A stretch of 64,000 nucleotides of DNA, from positions 62,001 through 126,000 of the forward strand of contig QAXH01002687.1 of the NCBI GenBank assembly GCA_004335635.1. The letters run 5' to 3'. This document shows, one piece after another, positions 48,329 through 60,600 of the stretch. The number at the start of each line of letters is the position of its first letter. Position 1 is the stretch's first letter. The stretch is from Chloromonas sp. AAM2 (lineage: Eukaryota > Chlorophyta > Chlorophyceae > Chlamydomonadales > Chlamydomonadaceae). The notes beneath the pieces were generated by a model, which was not told where the DNA came from, did no database searches, and saw nothing but the letters and a program-made list of their open reading frames with translations. The translations under genes and the position numbers were made by a program.

Positions 48329-49334
48329 ATGTGCGAGCCTGTAGCACCTCCACACCTGCTTCGTGGGGAAGACGAGAACGCACATGTATTCATTCTTGAC
48401 AGGCTGGCAACAGGGTTGGACTGCAATGCAGTAGCATGCCGCGCCGGAGGGGGCAAGCTGCATGTGGAACTGGACAAGCAGCACCAGTGAGTGACAAGCA
48501 GTGCGCAGCACAAAGCGTGGGACAGCAAAGAATCAAAAGGTCATCTACTCATCACAAGCGATCAACTTATGAATCGTGGCATGCTCTGACATAGCCGTGA
48601 CATGTTACAGCCACTGTTAGGTTGGCACTTCAAACAAAGAAAAGAATTTCCATGCCGACTCACAAGAGGGGAGGGATTCCAACCCGTCCAACCTACTTGT
48701 GAAGGGGATTGCGACACACCAGGGCAGTAATGGTGGTGGCCAACCCCTCGAGGTGCTATCCTGTCCGCATACCTCGTTAGACCCAAAATGGGGCCTGAAA
48801 ATATGTAAATGATGCTCGGTGGTAGCACTCTGGCGTTACCAGCTGCTCATGGTTCGACACACCTGATCAGCTCTGCCGACTCACATGCCACTGGCATCAA
48901 GAAGGCGGCATGCTATGTAGCGAGCAAACTTACCTCTCATCACTGGCACATCTGCCTTCCCTTCGCTTACACCAGCTTCATGCCCTTCCCTCCTGCCCAT
49001 GCAGTCAGTGGGATCTGCCTGTGGATGTGGACCTCCATGCGCCCGCCACAGCCCACCTGTCACAGGGCAAGCTCACGGTGACACTCCCCAAGAAGCGCAT
49101 TGATGGTGAGTGTTTGGACTTGTAAGGCGGAGCCAAGTCCATTGAGCGTGGTCGTTTGCATGGAACAAAAGCGCCCTGGTATGTGCTAGCATCGCTTATT
49201 TGTGGGAATGAAAATGGCCACCTTCTTTTGCGCTTGATCTTTCAGAGAGCTTGGAGGAGCAGGCGAAGCTGCGTACTCAGGCCCTGGCTGACAACAGAAT
49301 GCTGGTTGTCCCTGTCACCGCACCACCATCATAG
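48329..49334 (+). CDS. Small Hsp20/alpha-crystallin-like protein
   Basis: Exons 48329-48486, 49005-49105, 49246-49334 give 115 residues. The first exon reads AHVFILDRLATGLDCNAVAC and GGGKLHVELDKQ; the second WDLPVDVDLHAPATAHLSQG followed by KLTVTLPKKR. The order of strands and the closing LSQGKLTVTLPK match the C-terminal half of the alpha-crystallin (Hsp20) or related CS/p23 fold. Small Hsps hold unfolding proteins; CS-domain proteins are often Hsp90 or dynein-assembly co-chaperones. I cannot choose between these. The C-terminal exon is a short helix (SLEEQAKLRTQALADNR) with no IXI motif, which argues against a classical small Hsp. The frame is open upstream of 48329 and a further 5' exon is possible. 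Confidence 0.65.
48597..48873 (+). repeat. CCAACCCGTCC dispersed repeat, copy 2
   Basis: Lies in the intron of the Hsp20-like gene. It begins near GTTACAGCCACTGTTAGGTT, a block also found at 55763, and contains the GGGAGGGATTCCAACCCGTC block and the ATGATGCTCGGTGGTAGCAC end shared with 44639-44823. Confidence 0.9.
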
Positions 49335-50408
49335 GATAGGTGTCACTGCTGGATGGACGGTGCTGGCAAGGCTTGTGGCCATGCGCTCACCGCCATTGGT
49401 TGGTTGTGGGTGTCCGGGCTCTTGCGATCCCGAACAGTGCAGTAAAGAAAATGGTGAAGGGTGTTGTGGAAATCACTGGTTGTCTGGGCTCCAGTCTGAG
49501 CGTTCCTTGACAGAGAGAAGAAGGGTGTACAATACAACACAGGACAACACCGCACAGTAGTGTACAGTACAGGTACAGGTACAGGTTGTCCGCAGAAAAC
49601 TTTTGCAAAGGGTTTGGAGATTATGCAAAGCCTGTGGCAACTCACTGTCAAATAGAGAGCTCGCCTTTTTGGTGGCTTCTGGGTATTAGTATGTTCAACA
49701 CGAGAGGTTTGCCTTCAGACATGAAATTCGCTGAGGTCTGATGTTTTGCCGTTCCATAGGCAACAAAGCTTTCGATGAATATGGTTAATTTGCTCAGAAT
49801 GTCACTGCATTGTTTTCGGCCACGGGGGCATTAGTTTGCTAATCACAACCTGCATGTTTACTTTTCCGGCTTTCTGACCTTGCGGTTGTGCTGCTTGGTT
49901 GCCTTTGTACTTCTGTCGCTTGAGCTGCATTGGGCAGGGTTGTATCCAAAGACCTGTATGTTTTCGCTGGCTTTCCTGCTGTAACCACGACTGACGGCTG
50001 TAAATGAGGAGTGTGCCACCTGGGCTTGGTTGCAGCTCTCACCTTAACAAATACACGTAAACGAGCGGTCTGATGTTCTGTGCTTACAATGCTTACTGTG
50101 TGTTTTGTGCTTACTGTGTTCTGTTACTGTGTTCTGTGCTTACTGTGTGTTTTGTGCTTACAATGGCAAGCCTCACCTGGCCGTGACTTATGTGTGGTAT
50201 CCCCCTCCTGCTGCTTCACGTGATAGTATGTTGCCATGCGCACCTGGTCATTCACAAGAGACAATTTGAAACAGTTTTGTAACTTACAACCCTAAGGGTT
50301 TGTGGCCGGCAGACGCATTCCAGCGCCCAGAACTCCGATGTTCTAACAAGCAAGGCCCGCGGATGGGCCTGCCCAACCAGCGTGCCAGGCACGCTTTGAT
50401 TGCACACG
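49335..50408. other. Intergenic gap, simple repeats
   Basis: Separates two plus-strand genes. Contains a short (GTACAG)n tract near 49560-49585 and a GTGCTTACTGTGT repeat (50092-50170). TGTAA occurs near 49980 and 49998. No gene seen. Confidence 0.55.
50092..50170. repeat. Imperfect GTGCTTACTGTGTTCT tandem repeat
   Basis: Four to five imperfect units mixing GTGCTTACTGTG and TTCTGT or TTTTGT steps in the gap upstream of the magnesium transporter gene. Confidence 0.8.
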
Positions 50409-53400
50409 ATGGGCGACCGCTTTGTCACACCCTTCACGGTCGAGCTGCAGAGCGGCGCTGCAGACCAGGACAGGGACGGCAGCAGGCGAGGCGCAGGCGT
50501 GGAACACTTGCAGCATGAGAACGAGGCGCAGGCCAAGGCGAAAGCTGCCGAGGAGGCCGAGCTGCTGTCGCAGCTCAGCTTGCTGCCTCCTCCGAGCCGT
50601 ATCCGTCCTAAGAGACGCGCAAGAGGTTCGCAAACCTTGCTCTGATGCGTTGTGCTTGCTCTATCTCGGCTTGTACCATGCGGTGCATACCCTCGAGCAC
50701 ACTGACAGCATATACAATGCATGCATGCAGGCATTTCCATGCACCTCATGAAATGCATCATCATCTCACAAAGACTCTTGGGCATGCACGCCCACACATG
50801 CAGCGCTGCGGTGTGCTCGACAGACTGCGACAGACTGCGGACAGACTGCGGCGTGCTCGACAGACATGAGCGTATGCATGTGTGCCTGCACTTGCAGATG
50901 ACAAGCCGACGGCACTGCTGCGTGCATGGGTGCGAATTGATGTGAAAGGCGAGAGCAGCATTGTGCATGCGGACAAGCTGACCCTTCTGCAGCAGCTGGG
51001 CATCCAGCCTCGTGATCTCAGGCTACTGGAGTCGCAGGTAATGAGCAGATATCAGCAGACCGCTGCGGCCAGTGGGCTAGCAGAACTGTTGGCAGCTTGT
51101 GCCCTAACTAATTAGGCTTAAAAGTTACTCGAAGCATCTGCTTGGGTCACCAAAAGTCACGGATGAACAACTGCCAGGACAGGGTGTTTTGGACTGCAAC
51201 GATCTATGATTGCAATGATGATGATTACCCGTTTTCTTACACCGGTCCAGAGCTTCAACTCTTGACATAAACATGGGTCTGGTGAACTCTGGTCCAGGCT
51301 GACTACCAAAGGTCTGGCTTTCACCAGTCAGTACAGCCTCTGCTCCACGTGGCCTGCCTTACAGGTAGCCAACCAAACGTCAGTCATTCTCTGTCGCGAG
51401 CGCGCCATTGTGATAAACATGGCCTTTGTGAAAACCATTATAACAGTGGACGCGTGTTACATCGTCAGCCCGGACTCTGAGCGCACCATACAGTTTATGG
51501 CGGAGCTCAGGCACAGGTTGCAGGTGAGGCAAAGGAAGGGCGAATCACGCTATTAGAGCACTGGACGTTTTGGGATCTATCGTGCAGAGCGGATTGCTGG
51601 GCTTCACAATTATCCTTAGAAAGAACATATCAACCACACCGTGACCATAGCACACCCAAGTCTGAACCATATCTTAAACTGCAACCGTACTGGAGCCTAC
51701 TACTCCATAAATGAGCAGCGCAAGCCATGCCAATCTTGCCACCAATCTTGCCTCGAGAAGAGCATAATCACAGCCACTGGGCTGGGCCTGGTCCTGGTCA
51801 TCACCAGTGATTCTGGTCCTCCAGTTGGATGTTGCTAATCATAAGACAAGCGACATCACAAGACCGCACCATTTTTGCCTGCCAGAGGGAGCATAGCCAC
51901 TGCCATGGGGTGGGCTGATCCTTTGGTTTCAAAAGCTGACTCCTGGTTCTTTGTTGTGCCGTTGTTCGTGTGGTGTCAGGAGCCCCTGGCCTGCAGCAAG
52001 CTAGGCAAGATGGGGGGGCAGGCGGAGTGGGCTGCCATTGCCGCTCAGACACAGCAGCTGCCCTTTGAGCTGCGGGTGCTGGAGATATGCCTGGACGAGG
52101 TGAGAAGGCCATCATCATCGTCATCATCATCATCATCATCGTTATCATCTTGCCCATGGCGTGAAGCCATACTCCATACAACACATTGCAAGTCCATGTA
52201 TTTCAGCCAATGTAGCTCCTTCTGCGACATCACCGCCATGCAATCTCTAATGAGGTGCTTGGGTCTGCACATGGCCAGCTTGTACCTGCACAACCTCAGA
52301 ATCCGTGCGCCGCACTTAAAATGGTACGTACAATTTTATACATGCAGTGTGTCACACTTGTATGCCCATGCAGTTGGCGTCAGACCTCGATGAGCGCGCC
52401 AGCCAGCTGGAGGCGGCTGCCTACCCGGCTGTGGACGCTATGGCTAAGCTGGTGAGAAACCGCTGTTGCTGTTGTTCACATGGCCATCGGTCCGGGAATA
52501 CCTGCTCAGCCTGGGAGGGGAGGGGCGAGAAGATGCAGGCACCTACTTGTCCCCGCTGCATCCTTAGCAACAAGGGATGGTGAGGAAAAGGGTTAGGAGC
52601 GGGGCTAGAGTTATCTTGCGGTTGGCGCCTGCGATGGGATTGGGTGACACATCATAAGCACCTGAAGAGGGCCTGACTTGTCCGGGTTAAGAGGAGAGTT
52701 GTGATCACAGGACTGGTGGTTCTGGCGCGGTAGGATACTGAAGCAAAAGAGAAGAGCAAGGGTAAGGCAGGGAGAAGCAGCAAGTTGCCACATGAGCCTT
52801 GATCAGGATTCTTCACACACATGAGGAACAGTATATTGATTTTTTTGCACGTTAGTTGAGAGCCCTGACGTTTGCTGCGTTTGATCTTTGCAGGCCACCC
52901 GCCCCAACCTTGACCGCGTGCGGCGCATCAAGAACTCCCTCATTCAGTTGTACAAGACGACTGAGACGGTGCGTGAGGGCTGACAACAGCTGTTGCATCG
53001 AGCCATATGGCTGATCAATGACGTGCAGAAGCCGGCATGCACTGGCAGCTGCAGGATTTTTCTGGCCTGCTGTTGTCTTTTTACATCCATATCAATGCGT
53101 AAGGATTTCGTTTACATCTGCAAGCGACAATGGGATTTAAAGCTAGAATGCTGTGCCTTTTGCATGCACACCGCCAGGTTCTATGCGTGTTTGTGGCCCT
53201 TGCTGGTCGGTTACGTTTGGGCATTCTGCTGGCTGTTGTACCAGCCTCTTGCACACAAAGTTGCGCGCTATGCGCAGCACGGGGCCACAATTTGTTGGGC
53301 TGTTGCCGCAGCCTTCTGCGTAGGCACGGGCTTCTGGCACCAGGTCGGACAGACAAGGCCCGTGTCTTTAATGGTCAAATGCGGCCATGGTCCCGCAGCC

Positions 53401-56400
53401 AGCCGCCATCGGTGGCTGAACTGGGGCAAAACCCCCGCTACTTCAACTCTGGATTGATGGTGTTACATCTTTGTCACGTGTGTTGTGTCACGTGTGTTGT
53501 ATCACGTGCGTCACGTGTGTTGTGTCACGTGTGTGTTCAGTTTCACGAGGCGTTGGAGGAGCTCCTTGACAACGACAAGGACATGTGGGAGATGAACCTG
53601 GGGGCCAAGGCCGCCCGGCACGTGGCAGACGAGCAGGAGCCCCTGGAGCAGACACACGCTCAGCTGGCGCCCGTGGCAGAAGATGAGGTAGACGGGAGGG
53701 AGAGGGGTGCGGGTGCGGGCGGGACGCGGTTTTGTTTGGCATGCTTGTGTGACAGGTCTACCATGCCAGTCTTCAGTCTCTCACAATCTGAGCTTGTGAC
53801 GGAAAACAGAGAGCAGATGGGGAAGACAAAAGCACTTGTGATCAGCTGGTTGCCGGGTCTCTTGCTATGATGTGGAAGGTATGGCACCTGCTGATGCCAG
53901 GCGCGGATGGTCCTCCTGGCCACACAAAGCCATATCTGCTAACTCAGAATTTGTCAGTATGTTGCACAACACACCAAAGCTTGCAATTGCAGGCGTTTTG
54001 TCTACTCATGCATTGTGAATTGCTTACCATGTATTTTGTTGTTGGTTTTGTTGCACAGGTGCTGGCGGCAGTAGCTGAGGACGCACAGCCACGGTACAGC
54101 AATTTTCAAGCGCAGAATGAGGCTGGGCGGGTTATGGATGAGGCGCTAACTCATAGGTGGGGTGACAGTACAGGCTGCGGTACAGGTTCCAGTGCAGGTT
54201 GCAGTACATGTTGCAGTATAGGCAGTACAAGCTGCAATACAAGCAGTCCGTGCCTGTACCGCACTGGTATGGAAGCGTCAGGGCATCACCTGGGGTTTGC
54301 AATTATAGAAATAGGTTGGGGCCCGTGAAACCGCTAATGTTGTACTGACCATCATACCTGCTCATGTGACGAAAACGGCTCGCAGGTTTACCAGCGAGGG
54401 AGAAGGCCATAACGAGGAGGGCGAGGAAAGGGACAAGGAAACGGAAGTGCAAAGACTTTACGAGCACACTGCCTACGAGCACGACCGGCAGGGTGGGGAG
54501 CATCAGAGGGCAGACGGGGAAGAAGAACCAGGGGAAGACACGCCGCGTTTTGGCAGGGTCGGTTATGCGGGGGCAGTACAGCAGCCAGGAACACAGGTAC
54601 AAGACTCAGCAGGGCTGGCAGCAAGGGGCGCCTACGGATCAGGACAACCATTGTCGCCACCAGGGTTGCATTTATCTCAAGGCGAGCAGCAGCTTGGCAG
54701 CTTTACTGGTGGGTATGGTATGAGTGATCAAAGTTTGGCTGAAGCCAGGCGTGAAGAAGGAGGTATAGGATCCCAGCCGGCAGCAGGCGTGGTTGGAACA
54801 GCTGGCCGCCCGTTAGTGTTGCCACCGTTGAATACCGTTACCAGCACGAGTGTGTCACCGTTTGCAATTGCTGCCACGGGGCTGGGCTCGCCTTTTGCGG
54901 CCTCATGTCACGAGGGGTTTGGCAACGACAGGGAAGAGCAGGCACCCATGGCCGGGCGGCAAAGCGGGGAGGGCGGGGCCGGGGTTGCGGGGCGAGGCGT
55001 CCCGCAGGCGGGGATACGGGGCGGCAGCGGGGACGGCATAGCGACCACACCACCCAATCTGCATCCGCGGTATTCGTTCTCCTTTGACGGGCACAGCGGG
55101 GATGTCGGCGCACGCGCATCCCCTGGTAGCCGGGGTGTGCTGCCGCCCTTATCCCCCTATGATCGGCCTCTGGCCACACTCAGTCAGGTGAGGGCACCCA
55201 CAAGCATGTCAGAGGGTGCATACAAGCACACCAGCGCATGCCACAATTCTCTGAACTGCACACCGATGTTGTGATCAAACTGGTTATGGTCAGGCGGCGA
55301 ACGAACTGCCCGTATGATTGCACGGTTGTACACGGTGGTTTAATTGCTCTGGAATGGCCGGGTTTGCCCTCGCAATTGCAATTGTGTGCGTTTGCTGTCT
55401 GTTCACATGCACCCTTTACAACAAAACTATCCTTTTGTCTTAACATGCAGAATGCTAGCCTGGCCCGTTTGTCGCGTCGCAGCCTTGCCTGGCTGGCGGA
55501 GCGCCATGGCAGCAGCCTGGCCAGCAGCAGTGCCCTGAGCAGTGTGTACGACATGGAGGTGGCGGAGGTTGAGATGCTTCTGGAGGCCTACTTCATGCAC
55601 ATCAACTCGGTGCATAGGAGGCTCAAAGTGAGAGGCCAGGTGCTATCATGTGTCGTGTAAGGGGTAACTACTAGGTTAAGAGTAACTCGAGGGATCTGTC
55701 TGTGTGCCCACTCATTTACAGATGATTGTGAAGTTCTGCATGGCTGTAAACGTCATAAAGTATGTTACAGCCACTCACTGTTAGGCTGGCATTTAAAACA
55801 GCAGAAAAGAAAAGAAAAGAATAATTCCAATGCTGTTTCATATGAGGGAAGGAATTCCAATCCGTCCAACCTACAAGTCAAGGGGATTGCTTGATAGGCA
55901 CCTGCCGCTTCACATTGTGAGCGCTTCTTGCATATGGAGCAAGCACCACCACATGATCAGTGCGCAGCCAACTCAACAGGCTGCAGGACGCTTGTGCACA
56001 AAAACACCAGGCTGGCTGGCGCTTTCCCTGAGATATTTTTGCTCATCACCTTTCAGACGTTGAATGAGTACATCGAGGACACCGAGGAGATGGTGTACTC
56101 CTCCCTGAACGCCAAGCGCAACCGGCTGCTGGCCTACGACCTGTGCTTCATAGGCATTAACACCATCAGCATGGTGAGTGGCACACGATCTGTGCGTCAT
56201 AGGCATCAACACCATCAGCATGTGAGCTCTAAAGTGCAGAAACAGCGAGGAATGTACCATGATGTATTGAACAGGTGTACAAAGGTTGAAATTAATACTG
56301 ATTCTATCATTTCACTTCACTCAATTTTACGCTCTCAGACAGGCTTGGTCAAAACGCGCAAAACTGGCGAATTGGTTCGCAAGGCTACAACTGGAAACAA

Positions 56401-56801
56401 TCCAAGGAAGGGTTTGTTTTGCGACGTTCGCCATGCCACGGCGACGTAAGGTCAATGTGCTTTGCTGCCCCATAGTGGCAGACAGTGCCAATGTATGTCT
56501 GCGTCTTGGTTTTTGGTTTGTTTTGGGAGTTTGACCATGCCATGGTGATGCAAAGCCTGCCTGCTTTGTTGGCCCATAGGGACAGACACCATGCTAATGT
56601 CTGTATCCTTGACTTGCTGCGCAGACCGTGACTGCCATGACAGGCCTATTCACCATGAACCTCTTTCACGGCGAGAGCGACAAGTACATGTACGACCCCA
56701 ACACGTTCATAGAGCTTGGCTGCGTGAGCCTGGGCGCCTACCTGTTGTTTGGAACGCTGCTATCCTACTACATGCACACTGGAGTGGTGAGGTTCACCTG
56801 A
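50409..56801 (+). CDS. MRS2: MRS2/CorA-type magnesium transporter, GMN changed to TMN
   Basis: Family members are pentameric Mg2+ channels of mitochondria, plastids or plasma membrane. Exons 50409-50625, 50898-51037, 51365-51523, 51980-52099, 52374-52451, 52894-52968, 53541-53687, 54059-54156, 54386-55187, 55451-55627, 56057-56173, 56625-56801; 768 residues. Seen: LGIQPRDLRLLES, ILCRERAIVINM, LPFELRVLEICLDE, ERASQLEAAAYPAVDAM, NLDRVRRIKNSLIQLYKTTE, LEELLDNDKDMWEMNL, then VAEVEMLLEAYFMHI. Two membrane segments follow (LCFIGINTISMTVTAMTGLF and GAYLLFGTLLSYYM). Between them the invariant GMN reads TMN at 720-722. Residues about 345-611 are a Gly/Gln/Pro-rich, disordered insert absent from typical members of 400-550 residues. 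The last codons (VVRFT, stop) read through a possible donor at 56787, so the true C-terminus may differ. Confidence 0.9.
52106..52151. repeat. (ATC)n microsatellite
   Basis: Twelve or more ATC steps with a few changes, in a magnesium transporter intron. Confidence 0.95.
53463..53538. repeat. CACGTGTGTTGTGT tandem repeat
   Basis: Five imperfect units around GTCACGTGTGTTGTGTCACG end a few bases before a magnesium-transporter exon, so they form the polypyrimidine-poor 3' end of that intron. Confidence 0.85.
54160..54250. repeat. TACAGGTTGCAG tandem repeat
   Basis: About seven imperfect 12-base units of the form GCAGTACAGGTT in the intron 54157-54385. Confidence 0.8.
55758..55893 (+). repeat. 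CCAACCCGTCC dispersed repeat, copy 3
   Basis: Starts TGTTACAGCCACTCACTGTT, contains an AAAAGAAAAGAAAAGAA run, then GGAATTCCAATCCGTCCAAC. Related to 48597-48730 but lacks the ATGATGCTCGG end. In magnesium-transporter intron 55628-56056. Confidence 0.8.
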
Positions 56802-57612
56802 GTACTGATGCAAGAGGACAGTACAGTGGCAGCAAGAGCACCTCGCTAGAGAGGACGTGTTGCTAACCTAAGAGGGCATGGCTAGAGCGGACGTGTTGAA
56901 AACCTGGACCACAGCGCAACTCAAGGGAATACTGGACACGTGCGTGGTCAGTCAACCAATCGAGTTGCACGTCATTCATATCTTACCACTGGCTCAAGGA
57001 TCTGCTGGCCATGCCAAGCCATGCCCCAACGCAGGTATGCCGATCTGCCGAAACGGATCATGATGGTAATAGCCAGTGTGAAGAGCGCGTTTCATATGGC
57101 TGAAGCAAGTGAAGGCATTTGGTGTGCGGCTAGTGCAGTATTGATAGATGGACTGTTGCATACGGCAACCTGCAGCCTGCATGTATTGATTCTTTCAGCT
57201 GCACGCCAGCACCGTTCATGTGTACTTCGTCCGTCCGTCGGTTCGGAGAGCAGGTGGCTGTTCTGGTTATTGTCATGGTCACCAGGCTGCAGGATCGGCT
57301 GCTTGAATTGTTTTGCACCAACGATTCAGATTGTTTTGTGTTGGCAGTATGCAAGTGCTACATGTTGACAAGGATACAGACGTTCCAAGATGTCCCGCCA
57401 GACGTCAGTCCCGCCCATGTATCCATACTATTATACGCAGTGCAGCTTTGCAACTGTCACTTGCAGCGTTCTTGTGAACGTATTCAATTGCAACACGTTG
57501 GGCAAATGGGATAGATAAAAGGTCTGGAGGTCAAAAAGGTCAAAAAGTTCAGGTTGCATCATCAATCAGCAAGTCTGAGGGTGCATCCCAGGATTGCATA
57601 ATCAGTAATCGC
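56802..57612. other. Gap between convergent genes
   Basis: Between the magnesium transporter and DNAJC17-like genes. A small frame after TTTCAG at about 57200 (LHASTVHVYFVRPSV) could be an alternative last exon of the transporter, which I could not confirm. AGGTCAAAA occurs twice near 57530. Confidence 0.45.
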
Positions 57613-60600
57613 TCAACTATCTGGATCGTCTGCCTTAGCCGCCGCCAACTGCCTCTCCCGTTCAGCTGCCCGTCGCATCTTGAGCAAAATCGCATCCTCT
57701 GCACGACCCATTCCGCCTCCTATCCCTCCCACATCACCGAAGCCAGGGAAACTGCCAAAGCCGCCCGTGGTGGGACCTTTACTACTGGGAAAGCTGCTGG
57801 CATAGCCACTGCCCTGAGCACCTGCCCAGGCAGCAAACAGTGGCTGCCCAGGGCCCGTCCCTGCGGCCGTTTGTGGTGGATGTTGGGTGTTTGTTCCGCT
57901 AGGAAAGAGAGTTGCAGCAGGAATGCCGTCTGCAGCGCTGGAGCCAGCCCGGTGCAACACTGAGAACGCTGGTTCGCCTGGGCCTTGGCTTAAGGGTTTG
58001 GCTGTGTTAGCGGCTGTGTGGCCGCTGGCAGTGGATGCTGGAGGTGCAGGGTGGAGTATGCCGTCACCCGAAGCAAGGGAGGGCGCCACCTGTGGAGGAA
58101 CAACCAAGACGAGTTCAGGTTGCAGTGAGCAAAGAACTGCTCATATGCTGAGATGCTCAAGTAGAATCGCAAATGCAAATGTTTGTCGTCAAACTTCGTG
58201 TGCAAATGTGTGGAAGAACCATGTTATGACCTTCGTAAGCATTCAAGTATGAGCCATAGGTTTGAAAACTCTGACGAACAACAAAGCAGCCTGAAGATAT
58301 CGGAAACAAACTGGGAAGTGCAGCAATTCTTCATCATCAGGTGCCGAGGTAACCGCACCCCAACCCCTGGTAACCGCACCCCGGCTTTCCCACCCATCCA
58401 CATCCCCCAAATCCCTCCAACCAATCGCCTTCACATACAACGATCCAGCTTCACTATGTTGGCACGCTGGGTCAAGAGGCGAACGAGTCAAGCAAGTGGG
58501 TCTCTGTCATTGTATGTTGCAAACCCACCATCGTCGCACCCACCCTCCCGCGACTGGGCTAGTACTTATGTGTACGGCCATGTCCACAAAGTTATCTTTG
58601 CGCTTGGGGCAATGTCGCAGTTAATGAGGTCTAACCGAGACGCGACTATTGCTGGTTGAAAACTATATCCAATCCCCGGACCGCTGCATTCGTGCACTGT
58701 CCAATTTCTGCAGGAGCTCACGCTCCACTAAACAGTTCAATTGAGAAACGTACTCACGACGGAAGAATGCAGAAGAACGATTTCAAAGGCATGCTGGAGA
58801 CTCATTGCCAGCTTTGTATGAATATTTGGTTGCAGGATGGTGTAGTGGGGATTGTGGCTGCTTCCCTTCTACCCCCACCCACTTCAGAGCACTGCCCGTC
58901 AAAGTCAGACACATCTTGTTTTTCACCATGTGCATATCATCTCCCCCTTCTCCCCCACCTTCAGCAGGGGCACCACCAGCAGAGGATCGCTTGCATCTCC
59001 ATTGACCGCTCCAGCTGCCCTGTCAGCTTCCTGCCAGCTGCTCATCACCACCAGCGCAGACGCCTTGGACCGCCCCGTGCTGCCCCGCGCCTTGCGCTCG
59101 CGCACCACCACGTCCGCCACCAGGCCGTGGGCAGCGAAGATTGACCGCAGCTCTTGTGTAGAGTAATCCCTGCGGGAGGCACTTTTGATTTCATATGTCA
59201 GTGAACAGTGGAAGAACCACAGCAAGCAAACTACAGTGGATTCTGTAGTGGCAAAGATCGCATACGACCTGTAATCGTCATGAAGGTAGGCAGTGCTGGG
59301 CCAGTAGCCATGAAAACAACAGATTGTTGTGCAACGGTACTACACATGGTCTGAGATGATCACTGTTCTGTAAACCACGGGTCCAACCAACACAGTCCAA
59401 GACTGCATGCCAAAGTATCGCACAAAGCAAACAGCTCCTTGGAATAGTCAGCATCAGAGGTAAATCAAAGCAGTGCATGCATGCTGCCTGGCCACCTACC
59501 GTGTGTTGGGGTCCCATGACACCTTGAGGCTGCATCTGAGCTGCGCCTTGGTTTCATCACTCGGCTCTCCAGCGGCCCCACCTGCAGGGCCAGACGCTGC
59601 TGCCGCTGCTGCTGCCACAGCTTGTGCCTACATGTTGAGAGCAACAGCATTGCAAACAGTACGGTTGCAAATGATAATCAATGAACGTGAAGCAACCTGA
59701 TCACGCATGTGATTTCCTTGCCCTGTGCTGCTCTGCCAACGCCACTGTGCTACCCGTCGACCAGTACAAATCTGACTGTGCAAGTGCTGCCGCCTTCTGC
59801 CCACTTCTGTCAGGCTATAACCTGCACTAACTGTGTGAGATGTACACATCTTGCCTTGTCTGTGCGTTATGCCTGTGCCTAAAACAATCATCAGCTGTGC
59901 CTGCCCTGCTGCACTGAACTGCCAGACACAAGCAACAGTTGTCCGTGAAAAGCTAAACATGCTTTCTCTGTGCACCTGTGCCTGTGCTGCTGCCCTCTGC
60001 TCGTCCTCGGCCTTCTTCCTGAGTCGCTCCAACTCCTGTAGCAGGCGAGCGCGGGCAATGTGCTCCTCACTGCGCCCAGAATTCGCCTGCAAACAAGTAT
60101 TAACAAGAGCACCACAAGAGCACGTGACAAGGGGTGTACAAGGATTGTAATGCACTTTGGAGTACGTTAGTGGGTGTACGGTGGTTTGCAGTTGGTGTTG
60201 TCAATGTGCTGCAATCTGAAGCACCAATGGCATGACCCTGGAAATGCTTACTTTTGAAACAGGAGGACTGTCGCACATTGCTGGGTGACCAAACATCAGA
60301 TTCAATGTCAGAACTGTAAAACTTCGATAACCCAGAGATTTGTCGCACCTCTTTTTCCCGTCGTTCCAGATCCTCTCGCATCTTGCGCCGTTTGTCTGAC
60401 TCGTTCGACTGGCGCTGCTTGCGCTGAGCCTTGGCGCTGCGAAACCATGTCACACAAGCAAACGATGATGAGCAGGACATGTCATGAAAATGGCACGCGC
60501 AACTAACGTACTGGCATAAAGCTGGTTTCCAAAGGATAGACGGGCGTAGGTTGAGCATGACACACGTCAACTTGTGCATGCCAGGCGGCATCGTTGACGG

